Shown piece after piece: positions 25,111 to 38,250 of a stretch of DNA of 64,000 bases. The translations under genes and the position numbers were made by a program. The stretch comes from Loxodes magnus (Eukaryota; Ciliophora; Karyorelictea; Loxodida; Loxodidae): the NCBI GenBank assembly GCA_946699065.1, contig CAMPDV010000021.1:806001-870000 (forward strand), read 5' to 3'. The first letter of the stretch is position 1. Every line of letters starts with the position of its first letter. Under the pieces are notes generated by a model that was given only the letters and a program-made list of their open reading frames with translations, made no database searches and was not told where the DNA came from.

Positions 25111-25679
25111 CAGAATTAAAATTAAATTAAATTATTGTTAGAGAAGAGATAAAAGGCTATTATACAATAATAATTTTTACATTTTATACTTTTATTATAT
25201 ACAACTTAGGCTATATTTGCTAAATTATGTTCTTTTATTAATAAATATTCAAACTCTTTCATTTTATTAGCTCTTAGTTATAAATAAAGACACAGTTCAC
25301 TAGAAGCTGTTTTTAAGATATAAAGAGAAAGGTAAAGGTAAAAGAAGCTTATAGTTTCTAAATTTGGCCTTTGCCTTTGCATCTATCCCACTTGAAAATA
25401 TCATCTCTTGAACTAGAGGGCGCCATTCTTGCTTATAAGTTTGACTTTACAATTAATCCTTCTTTATCTAAAAATTATTTAAAGATTGCTAAACTTACTA
25501 TTATAAAATTTCTTTCTATGTATTATTCTTGATTAAGTAGATCATATTTAAAATAGGTTTCCCATTATCTTTTTACTATTATTTTTGCAGATTTGGTCTC
25601 TTCACTAGTATCTTTTATAATGATGCTGCTTTTAACATATATAGCAGCATATTTTTATTCTAATGCTTTATTATTATAT
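25111..25679. other. AT-rich spacer, nothing recognised
   Basis: No convincing coding sequence. A small inverted motif, tgctgc...gcagca, occurs near 25624-25652. Confidence 0.4.
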
Positions 25680-26040
25680 ATATTATATATTTTAAATAGC
25701 GTGGAAAGCCCTTTCCTTCAGATGCTGCTTGGAGGCCCAGCAAGGCAACTAAAAAATGAGCGCAGACGGAGGATAAATCAAAGAAAGAGAAACCAATAAC
25801 AAGAGAAGGGAGATTCGACAAGCTGGAGAACTTTGAATGCCGGGAAAGATGTACCCGTAATCACATATTGCATCCTATGCTTTGGAAGGAAAAATTACAG
25901 GGATGTACTGCAGGAAGAGAAAACAAGGACAGAGAAACCCATAAAATTTTATTTCTCATCATTAAATATAAATTATTTTAAAGAGCTGCATACCAACGAG
26001 AGTGGTACGCGCTCTATAATTAAATTTATTTATTAATTCG
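25680..26040 (+). mobile_element. GC-rich coding fragment, possibly a second retroelement family
   Basis: A sharply GC-richer island. It encodes a basic Arg/Lys/Glu-rich stretch and a Cys pair in a setting that resembles a degenerate zinc knuckle. No start, partner gene or terminal repeat was recognised. It is most likely a broken fragment of a gag-like or ORF1-like element, but this is a weak call based on composition. Confidence 0.3.
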
Positions 26041-26458
26041 TTTATTTCGATATCTATGGAAACAAATCTCTGTTATCCATTGATTCTTTATAAAATTTCT
26101 TATTGAGAATTCTATTTTCTTAAAGTTCTTTTGATGTTGGAATCAAGAGAACTAAAATAGAAATTTTTGAGTGTTTAGTAGAATTAATATTAATCTCATG
26201 CAGTTTATAAGGCATTTATGATTATATGCTATTTGTTGAGTCTTCTATAGATGGAAATTAAAGGTTTAGCTAATAGTTTATGTTTTCTAGTATCTATTAT
26301 AATATTTAAATTTTAATCTATGTTATTTTAATTCATACTGTATATTGCTAAATAAAAAAATGGAAAATTGCGCGGTAAAAACGGAATAGTCGATTCGCCT
26401 TTCTAGAAACTAAAATAGAAAAGCCAAAAGAAAGGCGGGCAAAGAAAAATAAAAGTAG

Positions 26459-27271
26459 ATGACTACATCAGAATCTAGTTCTTCTTCCAAAGGTAAAGTG
26501 ATGGTTGGAATGTAATAAGTAAAAGAATAAAAAAATGACCCATATTAAAAACTCTAAAATTAAGTCGAACAAATGAAAAAATAAATTTCCCGATACGAAG
26601 AAACCATATATAACCAAAGCATATAAATAAGAGAACTTATGAGTAATATTGATTTTCAGGATAATGAATTAACAATCTTAAGAAAATAACTAATATAAAA
26701 TCAATTAATAACAGAAGAATAATTATGAAGATAATCATAATCAAACTTACCCAATAATCAAATAATAGAATTAGAAAAAACTCCAACTTAAATAAAAAAG
26801 AAGAAATCTCATAAATCGAAATTTAAGATCAGAATATAATAAAAAGATTAGAAAAGATAGAAAACAAGATATTTATAAAAAATTAATCAAGATAAGAACT
26901 TAAACAATGTTGATACTGCAAATCAAGATTTCATTTATTAAGGAAATGCATAACCTGAAAAAAACTGAACGAAAAAGAACAAAACAGAACATGAACTTAA
27001 ATTAACAAACTTTGAATTACATCAAATGGAATTTATAAGAGAAAAATATTTGCTGGATAGACTGAGAATCAACAGTGGTTACCTACCACTTAATCAAGAA
27101 GGTCGTGGTATCCATCCTCGTTAAGAAAATGTCAGCAAGTACCTGGTTGAAATCCCAGAGAATGCTAAACTCTTTTTTACATTTAGTTTATAATAAATTA
27201 ATTAATTGTATATTGCTTTACTTAACGGATTATGCAAAGTATTCCTAAGATTATTGTTCTTTATTAGGTGA
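26459..27271 (+). CDS. Unknown Ser-rich coiled-coil protein
   Basis: 270 aa, ATG 26459 to TGA 27269-27271, one frame with TAA/TAG as Gln. It starts MTTSESSSSSKGK, followed by a coiled coil (about residues 20-85), a basic Lys-rich stretch, and a C-terminal part with LDRLRINSGYLPLNQEGRG. The last about 30 residues (from 27180) are hydrophobic and AT-rich, so the true end may lie earlier behind an unnoticed mini-intron. It sits just upstream of the second RING-Kelch gene on the same strand. It has Glu, Asp, Gly and Pro in proportions unlike random AT-rich frames, so it is probably real; an element-borne origin is possible. Confidence 0.5.
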
Positions 27272-27361
27272 TTATTAGATTAAATTAGATTGATATTGTT
27301 ATTTCTTAAGATATTCATTAAGAGATGTCTGCTGTTTCTTAGGGCTAGTTTATATATGTAG

Positions 27362-29912
27362 TAAACTAACTTATTTATACTTTATTATCTAAAATACTAG
27401 ATATATGAGATTATAAAAGGAAGCTGTAAATTAGAATTAATTGCTATTAATCATATTTAAATAAAGCTAAAATTCATTTCTTTATTATTATAATAGAATG
27501 TATCAACCTTAGTGTAGTATTTGTAGGAATTATTATAGTGAAGCTTAAAGAACTCCTAGATAGTTGGAGTGTGGATGCATTTTCTGTGAGTAATGTCTAT
27601 TTCTACTAATGAGCTCCTATAAAGAATTTACTTGCTAAGCTCATAATTTCAAAAACTTAACGCAAGTTTAGAGTTTACCTATTTATCAAGGTACCCTAAA
27701 TAGTTCTTACGGTGCAGGCTAGTGTAAAACTCATATAGAAGAGCAGTTAAAGTTTTTCTGCTAAAACGATAATATAAGCATATGCTAGAAATGCTTAGTA
27801 AGTACTCATAGCAATCATAATTTTGTACTTTTAGAGCAAAAAATAGAATAATAGTAGACATAAAATAAATAGCTAATAGGATATCTATAAGCATAAGCTA
27901 CTAATAATATAAAAGCTTACTCTAATTAATAAGAAGAGCTAAACAAAAGTTAGGAGCAATAATTAAGCAAAATAGAACAAATACAGCAATCCATATCTAA
28001 AGCAGTTTATTAAGCTTGCTAGTAAGAAATAGTAAATTTGCTAAGCATAAACTCTAAAAAATCCCAGCAAATATAATAAAACATACAGAATAGCCAAAAT
28101 GCTAAGAGCTAACTGATAAAAATAGATTCTATGTAGACTAATACATTTGAAAAGCTAGATTAGTAATTTGATTAAGCCTAAAAAATATAATCGTAACTAT
28201 AAAACTCATTTTAAGCAAATTATAGCTAGAACAATTAATAAAATGAAGACTAAATAATAGGCAAAATATATGAAGCAGTAATAAACCAGAACTAAAATTA
28301 TCTATTATAAAGCCAATAGGAAAGAGAGTAACTTAATTAAAAGGATATATTGATTGCATCACTATAGAATCAAATAAAAGATTTGCAGGCTTAAAATAAT
28401 AAAAAAGCAGTAGAGCTGAATACTATATCTCAATCCTGAAACTAATAATTATAAAGTAATAATAACTATAATAGTGAACTTAAGAATAAAAATTAATAAT
28501 TAGAGTAAGAATTAAATCAAATGAGGTTTTCATAATCCTAAATGCAATAGCATGTAAATACTTATTAGGAATAAATAAAAGATTTGCAGGCTTAAAATAA
28601 TAAAAAAGCAGTAGAGCTGAATACTATATCTCAATCCTGAAACTAATAATTATAAAGTATTAATAACTATAATAGTGAACTTTAGAATAAAAATTAATAA
28701 TTAGAGTAAGAATTAAATCAAATGAGGTATTCATAATCATAAATGCAATAGCATGTAAATGCTTTGTAGGAATAAATAAAAAACTTATAAATAAGCCAAT
28801 CTAAAACTAAAATTGAAATAGAAATAAAAGAGGCAAATCAGACATAACTATAATAAAGTCAAATGATTCTTAACTAGTAGCTTACATAAGGCTAGAGTAA
28901 TATTATAAAATAATAGTAAATATAAAGAACAGATGATTTTAAACCTCTCAATCTTTAGCAAAGTAACAAAGAAGTTAGATAAAGTTTAGATATCTAAATT
29001 AAGCAAAATGGAAGTAATAATAATGTATAAATAACCTAGTATACAAGAATATGTTATAATTCTAATAAAAAGAAAACAGCATATATAGGTCAAGGATAAT
29101 AGCCATCACAGTATAAGATGAAAGACGAAGTCATACCTGCTTTTAATCCGATTTTTGAAGATTATACAGTTTCTTACTAAATATCAGATTCTTTAACGAT
29201 TTTAGCAGGAGGATGAACTCCAGAATAGCATTTGAATGAATTGATTAAAGTTGATGATTAAAATAAAACTGAAACTTATAATTTGTTATATCCTAAAAAA
29301 TGTGTGGGCATTGCATTTCATAACAACACCTCTAATTTATACTTGATAAACGGTTTTGATCCAAAAACAGAAAATTTGTCTTGAGTATATACCAATAAAT
29401 GTGAGGTTTTTAATATATAAACAAACGCATCAAAATAAATACAAGATCATAAGATGATTTCTTCAATTGATGGATTATGTGTTGGTTGGGACAAAGTTGT
29501 TACATTTGGAGGTCTGTTAAAATGAGAAAATAAAAACTTAGCGTCAGATAAGGTATGAGATTACGATATTATAACAGACGAATGAGTAGAAAATAGTGTT
29601 GTATTGCCTAATTAAACATCTACAGCTAGTACAATATGAGATGATTAAGATAAAAGAATTATTATATTTGATAATTAGAATGAATTGTAAGCAACTTGAA
29701 CATATGATAGAAAAAGTTTTGAGTGAGATGGAGAAGGATTTTAATAAACAAAGCGTACATTTTCAAGTAATGCAGTTATGAATGGAAGAAAGTTATTTAT
29801 GTGGGAAGCTAGTGAACCATCAGAATGATATCCTGATAATATTTTGTTTACGTATGATTTATAAGCTTCAAATAGAGAATGGAAAGAGGTTATTCTAAAT
29901 CATGTTTAATGA
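27362..29912 (+). repeat. Inverted segmental duplication, arm 2
   Basis: Reverse-complement partner of 5047-7603. It starts about 135 bp before the RING-Kelch ATG and ends at its TGA. Unlike arm 1, its 3' end lies only about 260 bp from the start of direct-repeat copy B. Confidence 0.85.
27498..29912 (+). CDS. RING / coiled-coil / Kelch protein, copy 2
   Basis: Likely E3 ubiquitin ligase, 804 aa, single exon, ATG 27498 to TGA 29912. RING-like finger at residues 6-48: Cys 6, 9, 25, 27, 30, 33, 45 and His 48. A possible B-box start (CKTH) follows near residue 78. Residues about 150-520 form a Gln-rich coiled coil with two tandem copies of a 67-aa unit (201 bp, at about 28380 and 28581). Residues about 540-800 form a Kelch-like beta-propeller. 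The codon before the stop is TAA (Gln), where copy 1 has TGA TGA. No frame change relative to copy 1, so both look functional. The TRIM-like order (RING, B-box, coil, propeller) suggests a dimeric ligase whose propeller binds the substrate. Confidence 0.8.
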
Positions 29913-30171
29913 GCATAAGAAAAAACAAAAAAACAATTATTTTAAGTGCTTTAATTTAATAAATTAAAGAATTAATAAATTTGAAATACTTTATTACTTT
30001 ACTGTAAATCAAAAAACCTAGTAATTGTACAAACTAGTAATGAATAAAAAATTTAAATCACTAAATATAAGAATCTTTGAGATAAATCATGATATTTAGA
30101 TTTATAAGAATTTGAAAATTTTAATTTTAATAAAATTATTTAGATATAAGTTTTATTTATATAGCTTTAAA
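29913..30171. other. Short spacer between inverted arm 2 and direct copy B
   Basis: AT-rich; nothing recognised. The corresponding place beside arm 1 holds unrelated sequence, so each duplication has its own junction. Confidence 0.5.
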
Positions 30172-30506
30172 AAATTAAAGCAATCATAGACATCGAAATA
30201 TATAAATTAAGAACTAAAAATAAAGAAATAATGATAGAACTTCTTGAAAAATGAAAGTTTGAGCATATTAAATGTTTACAGCAAATTAAATTTATTTTCT
30301 TTAATTTTCAGTAGTAAATCTTCGTCATTATTATAAATACACTGCCAAAGAATTTTTTATTTCTTGTAGAAAATAGAGAAAAATCGATCTCTATGTGTTT
30401 CATTTATGATATAAATATTATTTTAAGTCTGGAGTCTAAATTAGCTATAATTTGAAAATAAGAATAAAAAGCTGTTGAGTGAGATAAGATATTCTATTTT
30501 TAGTTA

Positions 30507-31018
30507 TTAATCCTTGTTTAACTAAGATAACTAACTACGTAAAATCTTTTGGGTTTTTATTGGCTTACTTTAATTGTCTGGGAAATGCTTTTTAAAGGAC
30601 GATAAAATATTTGAATTAAATAAAGATAAATGAGTTGTTATATTAGAATGCATTTTGCAACTGAGGAAATGTAAGAGTTTTATATAAATTACAAATAATA
30701 AGAGTAAGCCTTTTTCATTAAGACACCAAACTTTAGTCTTAAGATTGTAAATATAAGTAAATCCTGTGAAATATTTCTATTATTAAAGAGATTTAAAATG
30801 CAGACTAACTTTGAATAAAATCTTAGCTACTAATAATTTATAAATCCTAATAAATTTTAAATACATAGCTACTTTTTCTCAAACCTAAGAAGTGATTGCT
30901 TGACTAAATGTTTGTATTATAGCTACCTAAAAGTAATAAATGTCTATATTATCTTCACTAAAGCATCACTTTATGAGTGACTACTAAGCTAAAAATCTAC
31001 TATAGGTATAAATTTGAT
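30507..31018. other. About 510 bp present only in copy B
   Basis: It interrupts the homology after ctatttttagttat and homology resumes at tattctcattcttttag. No clear target-site duplication, terminal inverted repeat or ORF was seen. It could be an insertion in B or a deletion in A. Confidence 0.6.
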
Positions 31019-33254
31019 ATTCTCATTCTTTTAGATAAATCTTTGAAATGAATACTTAGTAATTAGTATCCTTTTTATGGATATTAAGTTTATAAATAGA
31101 TTTAAATATGCAGCATATGCTTTCTACTAAGTATTAAACTTATAATAGATATAATGTATAGCTATTAGATGCTTTCTTTAAATAATCTTTGCTTCTTATT
31201 TCTTTGTTGAAGCTAGTATATACTTTTAATCCTTGAAGTTAGAAATAGAATGTAATATAGATGTAATATTCTACTTGAATAAGGAATATAAAGTTAAAAG
31301 GTAGCTTTAGAGATCTAGATTGTTAGGTAATATTTTACTAAATAAATAAAGATTAAACTTCATACAAATTAGATTCCTCTTTAGAGATGGTATATAAAGG
31401 CTTAATCTATTAATTTTAAGACTTAAAATATTCAGACATTAAGTATATAAATAATATAAATTTAAGAGTAAACTAATATAATTAAATAAATAGCTAATTT
31501 AGATTGATAGAGATGCAATTATTAATTAGCACTTATATATTAAAATGCTCGGCATTTTTAGAAATTATTAAGATTTATATTTAGTAGAATGTGGCTATCT
31601 ATTGGTTTTTATGCTCCAAATAGTTTGAAAAAATGTAAAAGAATAAAACATAAATATTTATACATTACAGTATTTGTATTAAATTAGAAGAACAATTTAG
31701 GCTAGAAAAAATAATGGCAATAGGATGAGTAATAGGTTTAAATAGAGAAGATTAGCAATGAATAATCAGATAGTGGCATTAAATGTACTAAATCTATATA
31801 AAATTGTAATAATAATAAATTAAACTCATAAATTAATTATAATCTTCTACATCTAAAGTTAATTTAATAATAAATGATACAAAACCAAAATATTTTATTG
31901 ATAATCTTTATATTTCTTTCTATAGTTCATTTTATATATTTTAATAATCTAATCAACAATTGATAAGAGTCCTATGAAACCTTTCAAATATCAATTACAC
32001 TTAACATATTAGAGACGGTTATAAATAGAGAAACTAAAACTGTTTTTTTCAGAAATATCTAAATAGAAATTATATTAGAAAGAAGTAAGTTTAAGAAAGC
32101 AATGAGGAAGAATCATCACTAATATATATTTTCAGAAACAAATCTAATAAGTTCAATAAAATGATTAAAATACAAAAAATCTTAATGAAGAATTAAAATA
32201 AATTTAGCAACACTTTAAGAATCAGATTTTTATATATATGATAGTTATTATATTTTAGCAAAGTGTATTAAGGATTGAAATTAATATAATGAAATATTCA
32301 AGATAATTTAAAATTCTTTTATATGAAAATAAACAAATATAAGCCCTTTTAAATATCACAAATGCAATATATAACTTTTTAATTAATAAGGAATAAACTC
32401 CTATTTTAAGAAAAGACTTACATTTAGATTTTAAATCATAATTGAAAGGATTAAGAATTATAAATAAATTAGATATAGGAAAATTATTTACTTTATTTAA
32501 GTAATCTTAAACAATAGCTGTCTCGCAAAGTAGCAATATTTAAGTAAGAAGTATCAAAATAGAATAAAATAATCAAAATATTTTTGCAAGTGATTTTGCA
32601 GAAAGAGATTGAAATTAATCTTCAGCAAATGAACAATAAACTGAGATTATCTAAAAACTAAATATTTTAGTTTTTCCTTAATTTAGTTGAAGCAACTTAG
32701 ATCTTTTTAATTTTTAATATTCAACTGAAGTTGATTTCTAAACATTTATCATTTAAAAATCAATCTTACACTTAAAAAAGAAGACAAATAACTGAAGATG
32801 TCTAAAGCTTAATTTATTTTCTATAAGATAGATAGATGAGTTTTCGAATTAAGTAAAATATGTATTTTTTATTTAGTTTTTGAAATTTAATAACTATGAT
32901 TTGAATATACTTATAAGTACTCTAATTTTACTAATATTTTAAGCTATTTTTGCATTTTTATTACTCACATTCTATATTCATATATCGATAAAAACTAATC
33001 AAGAGTTCTCAAAGTATTGTATTGCTTAAAAATAAAGGCATAATTATTGAACTATTATATTAGGATGCTGATATCTATAAATAAACTGGCTCTTAAAATC
33101 TAGAAAGAAACTTTAAATAAAAGTATTAAGGATATAAATATGGAAATAGGGAGGTCATAAGTTCTATCTAATGACTACTTTCTAATTTATTTAGTTTAGC
33201 TTTTTTTTTTAATTTGAACCTTCCCTGATTTAGTTTATATTAGCTCTTATAAAA
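31019..33254. other. Non-coding part of repeat copy B
   Basis: AT-rich, no gene recognised. Several small indels relative to copy A up to about 32.4 kb; almost identical after that. Confidence 0.5.
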
Positions 33255-34106
33255 ATGTAAGAAGAGGAGAAATTGCTAGAGCTCTTGAATAAAATTAAAT
33301 AATATGATTAAGAAGGAATTCCATAGGAGCTTCTTTAGTAAATTCATTAAATATCTCAAAAGGTTAAGCAAGGGACTCTTAGTGCTAAAATAACTCTGGA
33401 AAATATCTAATCTTATTCTCTTTTTGATATAGCAGGCTTTCTTACCTTAAAGGAATAGGTAAAGCTTAAGTCAGTCAGCAAATCTTTAAGGAACAAACTA
33501 TTTTTATTTATGAATAAGAGATTACAAAATACACAGCAGAAGCTTGTTTAGTTAGAAGAAGAATTTAAAACAAGTGACTAAAATCCAGATTAGGCTGAAA
33601 TATAGTAAAAATTATAATAAGCTAGACCTGCTTTAGAACAAGCAGTTTAAGCTTTATAAACGTTGACAAAATAGTCAATTACAGAAATGAAGAGTTTCAA
33701 AAATCCTCCTGCTATTGTTCAAGATGTAATGGGCGCTGTTTGTATTATATTTAACCAAAAACCTGATTGAGCTTAATCTAAAAAATAATTGAATGATCCC
33801 TAATTTCTAAATAGTTTATTTGAATTAGATAGAGATAGAATCTCTAAAAAATAATAGAATTAGTTGAAAAAGTACTTGCAAAGCAAAAATTTAGATATGT
33901 TTCAAGTAAGAGCCGTGAGTTTTGCTGCATCTTCTTTATTTTAATGGGTAAATGGAATATCTTAATATTTATAAGTTATGGAGACTATAAAGGAAGTATA
34001 AAATTAAAGCTAAAAAGAATTAATAAAGAAGTAAATAAATACCCTTAAAAAGCAAATTGAGTTCTTAAACAAACAGCAAACATACTTTTTCAAAGCATCT
34101 AAATGA
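33255..34106 (+). CDS. F-box / dynein-stalk fusion protein B1
   Basis: 283 aa, ATG 33255 to TGA 34106, almost identical to A1 (13499-14350), with only single-base changes noticed. The full architecture is kept: F-box-like 55-88, stalk helix 1, the microtubule-binding head with PDW and a Trp-Val close, and stalk helix 2. The base directly after the stop differs (tgataaagg here, tgatcaaagg in A1), which supports TGA as the true stop because homology beyond it is not frame-preserving. Confidence 0.8.
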
Positions 34107-34632
34107 TAAAGGAAAACTATTTATATTAACATTTAGCTCATCTAATTAGTGAAGCTATTCATTGATAACTATATAATCATATTTATATTATTTTCTACTT
34201 AAAACTGCTAATTTACGCTTTTATCTTTTATATTGCAAATTAGTTTCTTTTAGATAATTTCTTTATGAACATTAATTAATTTTTTGTAGCTTAAATTATT
34301 CATCTTGTTTATAAGAAAATAAGAATAGAAGTAGTTTCTAAAGTTAATTATCTTAATGCATTATATTTGTTGGATCAAAGTATTTGAATATAGAAGTTTA
34401 AGTAAAAGCAAGTCCTAACATCTTAAAGAGTTACTATAATAATATTTAGACTTGATGATTAGCCTTATTAGTCTATATAGCCTCTATGGTTGCTTAATTA
34501 AATCCTTTATTTAGTTTGCTTTAATAATTCTAATTTTTAACAATAAAGATTGGTTATTTTTCATCTATTATATGATAAATACGATTTAAATCCTATTATT
34601 AGACTATACATTGATCCTTTAAGGGATTTATT

Positions 34633-34893
34633 ATGGATAAGCCTCAATATTAGAAAGACAAGAAATATGGCAAATAGATGAATTAATTTTATGAAACTTG
34701 ACTTTATTTATCTAGCCACAGCAATCAATAAATTAATTAGATATTTTTAATATATCAAAAGGTTGCTATTCATACTTAAATATTTGATTAAAGAAAGCTT
34801 AGTTATAAAATTTAAAACTAGGGCACTAAACTCTAATCAAGCCAGTTTTAGTTAAAAGGAGTCTTTTATAAATTTAAAATAAACCTATACTGA
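34633..34893 (+). CDS. Possible small ORF, 86 aa, copy B
   Basis: The same ORF as 14879-15139, unchanged in frame. The evidence is equally weak, because the whole surrounding spacer is nearly identical between copies. Confidence 0.2.
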
Positions 34894-36001
34894 TATAGCT
34901 TAAATACTGAAAACTAGTAGAATCAAATTGCTTTTATTCATAATACCAATAAACTCATATAAAGCAACCTTTACGCTACTAACAAAATTTTACTATAGAG
35001 CACTATTCTTAATAAAATATTAGCTATTTTGACTAGAGCTATTATAATAATTATGCTTAGCAATGCAATTTATAAAAGCATTACAATCTGTAGCTTAAAC
35101 ATAATTCTAATTTAAATTCTATAAAACTATACTAAGCATTATAAAATTAATATTTATCTTACTTAAATTATATTAATAATTCATTTAGCCTTAGTAATAT
35201 GATGCTCTTTTCTTTTATTATGACACATCTATAGATAATTAACATTCACTGAAAATTAATTTTTACTTAGTTTAATTTAAATGTTTAAGCCTTTTAAAAT
35301 TAATAATCTAAATTTAATAAATTTACTTATATTAGCTTCTCTTTCATTGAAGCAGCAAGCTAATCTATAATATATTAATTTAACATATGTAAATAGCTAA
35401 ACATTCTTATATTGCTTATAATTACTTTGTAGTTATCATATCATTTACTAAACTATTTTCAATCTTTTTTAGCAAATATCTAAGTACGTCTTACACTAGT
35501 ATTAAGACATTATACTTTTAAACTATTACCATTACACTTATATAAGTCCATTTCTTAGTCTGCGAGTATAATATATCAATCAGTTTAGCATTTAAAATAG
35601 AGGTAGTAGTTTATATGAAATAGGGAATTTAAATAAGAATAGCAGTAATGAAGTTTGAAGCATTAAAGTAGAAGAAGAAGAGTAAAGAATTGAATAGTGC
35701 TACTATATAATTTATTAAATGCTTCTTTATAATTTAAATATTAGTTGTTATATGCTAAGAGTAAGCTGGCTTTAGAGTGCTGAAACTATTAATCTTTAAA
35801 AATTACTGTATGCATGAAAGTAGAAGGAAAGAAATATTATATGATTATTTAAATGCCTAAAGAGATAAGAATCAAGTCAGTTTATTTTAAGCCTTATTGT
35901 AAGCCTTAATTATGTGAGCGCTTTAGTTCTTTTAATATCAAAGAAGAAGCTTCCATTTAGTATAAAATATTGGAGTTTTAAACAGTTAAGCATTAATAAA
36001 A

Positions 36002-36853
36002 ATGCAGCAAGAAGAGTAACTAATAGAGCTATTAAGCTTGATTAAGCAATATGAAAAAGGATAAATTCCTTAGGAGCTTCAGCAAAGGATTCACCTTATT
36101 TCCGAAAGAGTTAAGAAAAGTACTAATAATGTAAAAGTAACACTGGAAAATCTTTAGACTTATTCTCTTTTTGAAATAGTAGAGTTTCTTACACCAAATG
36201 AAGTGATAAAACTAAAATCAGTCAGCAAAGGTCTAAGGAACAAACTATTTTTGTTTTTGAAGAGAAAGATGCAAAATCTGTAAACTCAACTGAAAAAATT
36301 AGAAGAAGAGTATAAGACTAGTGACGAAACTCCAAATTAAGAAGAAGCATAAAAGAAAATAAATGAGACAATGCCTATTTTACAATAAGCCATTTAAGGA
36401 ATTGATAGCCTAAATAAAAAATCTATCACTGAGCTAAAAAGTTATAAAAATCCCCCTAATGTTGTTGCAGTAGTAATGGAAGCTGTTTGTATTCTCTTTA
36501 ATGTAAAACCTGATTGGACAAACTCAAAAAAAATTCTAAATGATACTAATTTTCTATCAAATATAAAGTATTATGATAAGAATAACATTTCGAATAAAAC
36601 TCAGACTAAGTTATAATAACATTTACAAAATGCTAATTTAGAATTTGCTCAAATTCATTCTGTAAGTAAAGCAGCGTCTTCTTTATTTAGATGAGTAGAT
36701 GCAATGTCACTGTACTCATAAGTTGTATAGTAAGTCAGAAAGTTATTAAATACCAGCTAAAAGGATGTTGTTAGGAAAAAGATAGAGAAAGTGACAAATG
36801 AGATTAAATTTCTAAGTTAGTAGATGACTTACTAGAGCAAAGTTTCTAAATGA
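36002..36853 (+). CDS. F-box / dynein-stalk fusion protein B2
   Basis: 283 aa, ATG 36002 to TGA 36853. Differs from A2 by a few substitutions (for example SKG for SKS in the F-box segment and ND for NG in the head). The frame is intact and the stalk signature TELKSYKNPP and the head motif SSLFRWVDAM are kept. With A1, A2 and B1 it forms a four-member local family of two ancient types. Confidence 0.8.
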
Positions 36854-37683
36854 ACATCAATAATTAGCTTTAAGAAAATATTGATAAAGAAGTATTTTAC
36901 TTATAATGTAGTAATTAAGCTGAGTATAATGTTATATTTAAATCTTAAGCTATAATATCTTTTACATTTTGGTGGCTTACACATTAATTATAGCTTTTGA
37001 TATATAAATATTAACTATTCTAATTTCAGATAAATGATGATATTTCTCTATTGATTACTAAAGAATTTATCTTAAAGTCTCTTATTATTAAGCAGCATTT
37101 TAATTGGTTTTTAGCGTATTATTTTCTTATTTGTATTATTAATAGATGATACTTAATATCATCAAAAGAGCCAAAGTTGCAAGTAATTTATTCTAATTAA
37201 AAGCATTTTTATAGTTTGCTTAACCTTTTAAATACCTTACTTATATTTAAGTTTATTAGTTTTTGCTTCAATGCTTTTACTACTTGTTTTCATTTAAATC
37301 GCATCATTATTAGATTTGCTGTAGTCAAACTAGGAGAAAGAAGTAGTTTAAATATCATTAAGCTGAGGATATATAGTATTTCTTGAAGCTATAAAATGAG
37401 TTTAAGGATATAAGAGCAATAATCATAGAAATGATAGAGATACTTGAAAGATTTATAAAATAGGCTAAAGAAGCTAAGACTTTATACAATTATTAAGTTA
37501 TTAAATGTAGTAGGCTGCTTTAGCTATTTTAATAGCTAATCAGTTATGCTTAGTTTAATAGTCTTGATAGAAATAAATAAAGGAAGGCATCTAAGAATAG
37601 ATAATAAATATACATCTTCATTTTCTTTTTAATTTAAATGATACATTATTAAGAACCTTTAAAAAAAGGACTAAATCAAGAAA

Positions 37684-38250
37684 ATGGATTTTTCAAGCTA
37701 AGAACAATAAGAAAGTTACAGTTACAAAGAAATCTCTTTTGATAGTAGGAATTCAAATATAGATAAATAATAGTAAGTTACAGAGAGTAACTTCTAAAAA
37801 TAGCTTTATTAACTTCTTACTTCATTACTTTAGTAGTGTAACCAAACTTCTAGTAAATCTAATAGATACGAATTCTATCAAGTTAAGTAATACTTCATGC
37901 CTCAGATTTATTAAATTAAAGAAAACTAAGATTTTAATCAAATTGAGAAGATATGGATTTTAGGCTTTAGCTGTTGGCTTTTAGATGATGACGGTATATT
38001 AGATGATTTGCAGTAAATAGCTGATTAAAAGAATGAGCCTCTTGCTTATCTTACTCTTTTTTTAATTTGCTAAGACTTTGAGTAATGTTCAAGTCTATGT
38101 ATGCAAGCAGCATTGACCAGTTTCAAAAAATTGAACCCTAATTTAGAAGAATTCGATAACATTGTTAACTTTATTGTATTTCATTGTTCGCTTAAGATAA
38201 TGAATGCTAAGTAAAAATTGCTAGAGGGTAATAAACCATTTGGAAGTTGA
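37684..38250 (+). pseudogene. Truncated copy of the 17930-19045 gene
   Basis: It matches the first exon of the copy A gene from the ATG to 38218, where the duplication ends. Beyond that point the frame runs only ten more codons, into unrelated sequence, to a TGA at 38248-38250. If translated it would give a 188-aa protein lacking more than half of the original. The truncation is caused by the duplication boundary, not by later decay. Confidence 0.65.

Larger units (their letters stand above)
30172..38218 (+). repeat. Direct segmental duplication, copy B
   Basis: About 8.05 kb, same orientation as 10793-18464. It is longer because of an insertion of about 510 bp at 30507-31018, partly offset by small deletions between 31.2 and 32.4 kb. 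Its right end stops inside the gene that is complete in copy A, which suggests that copy A is the source. Confidence 0.9.
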
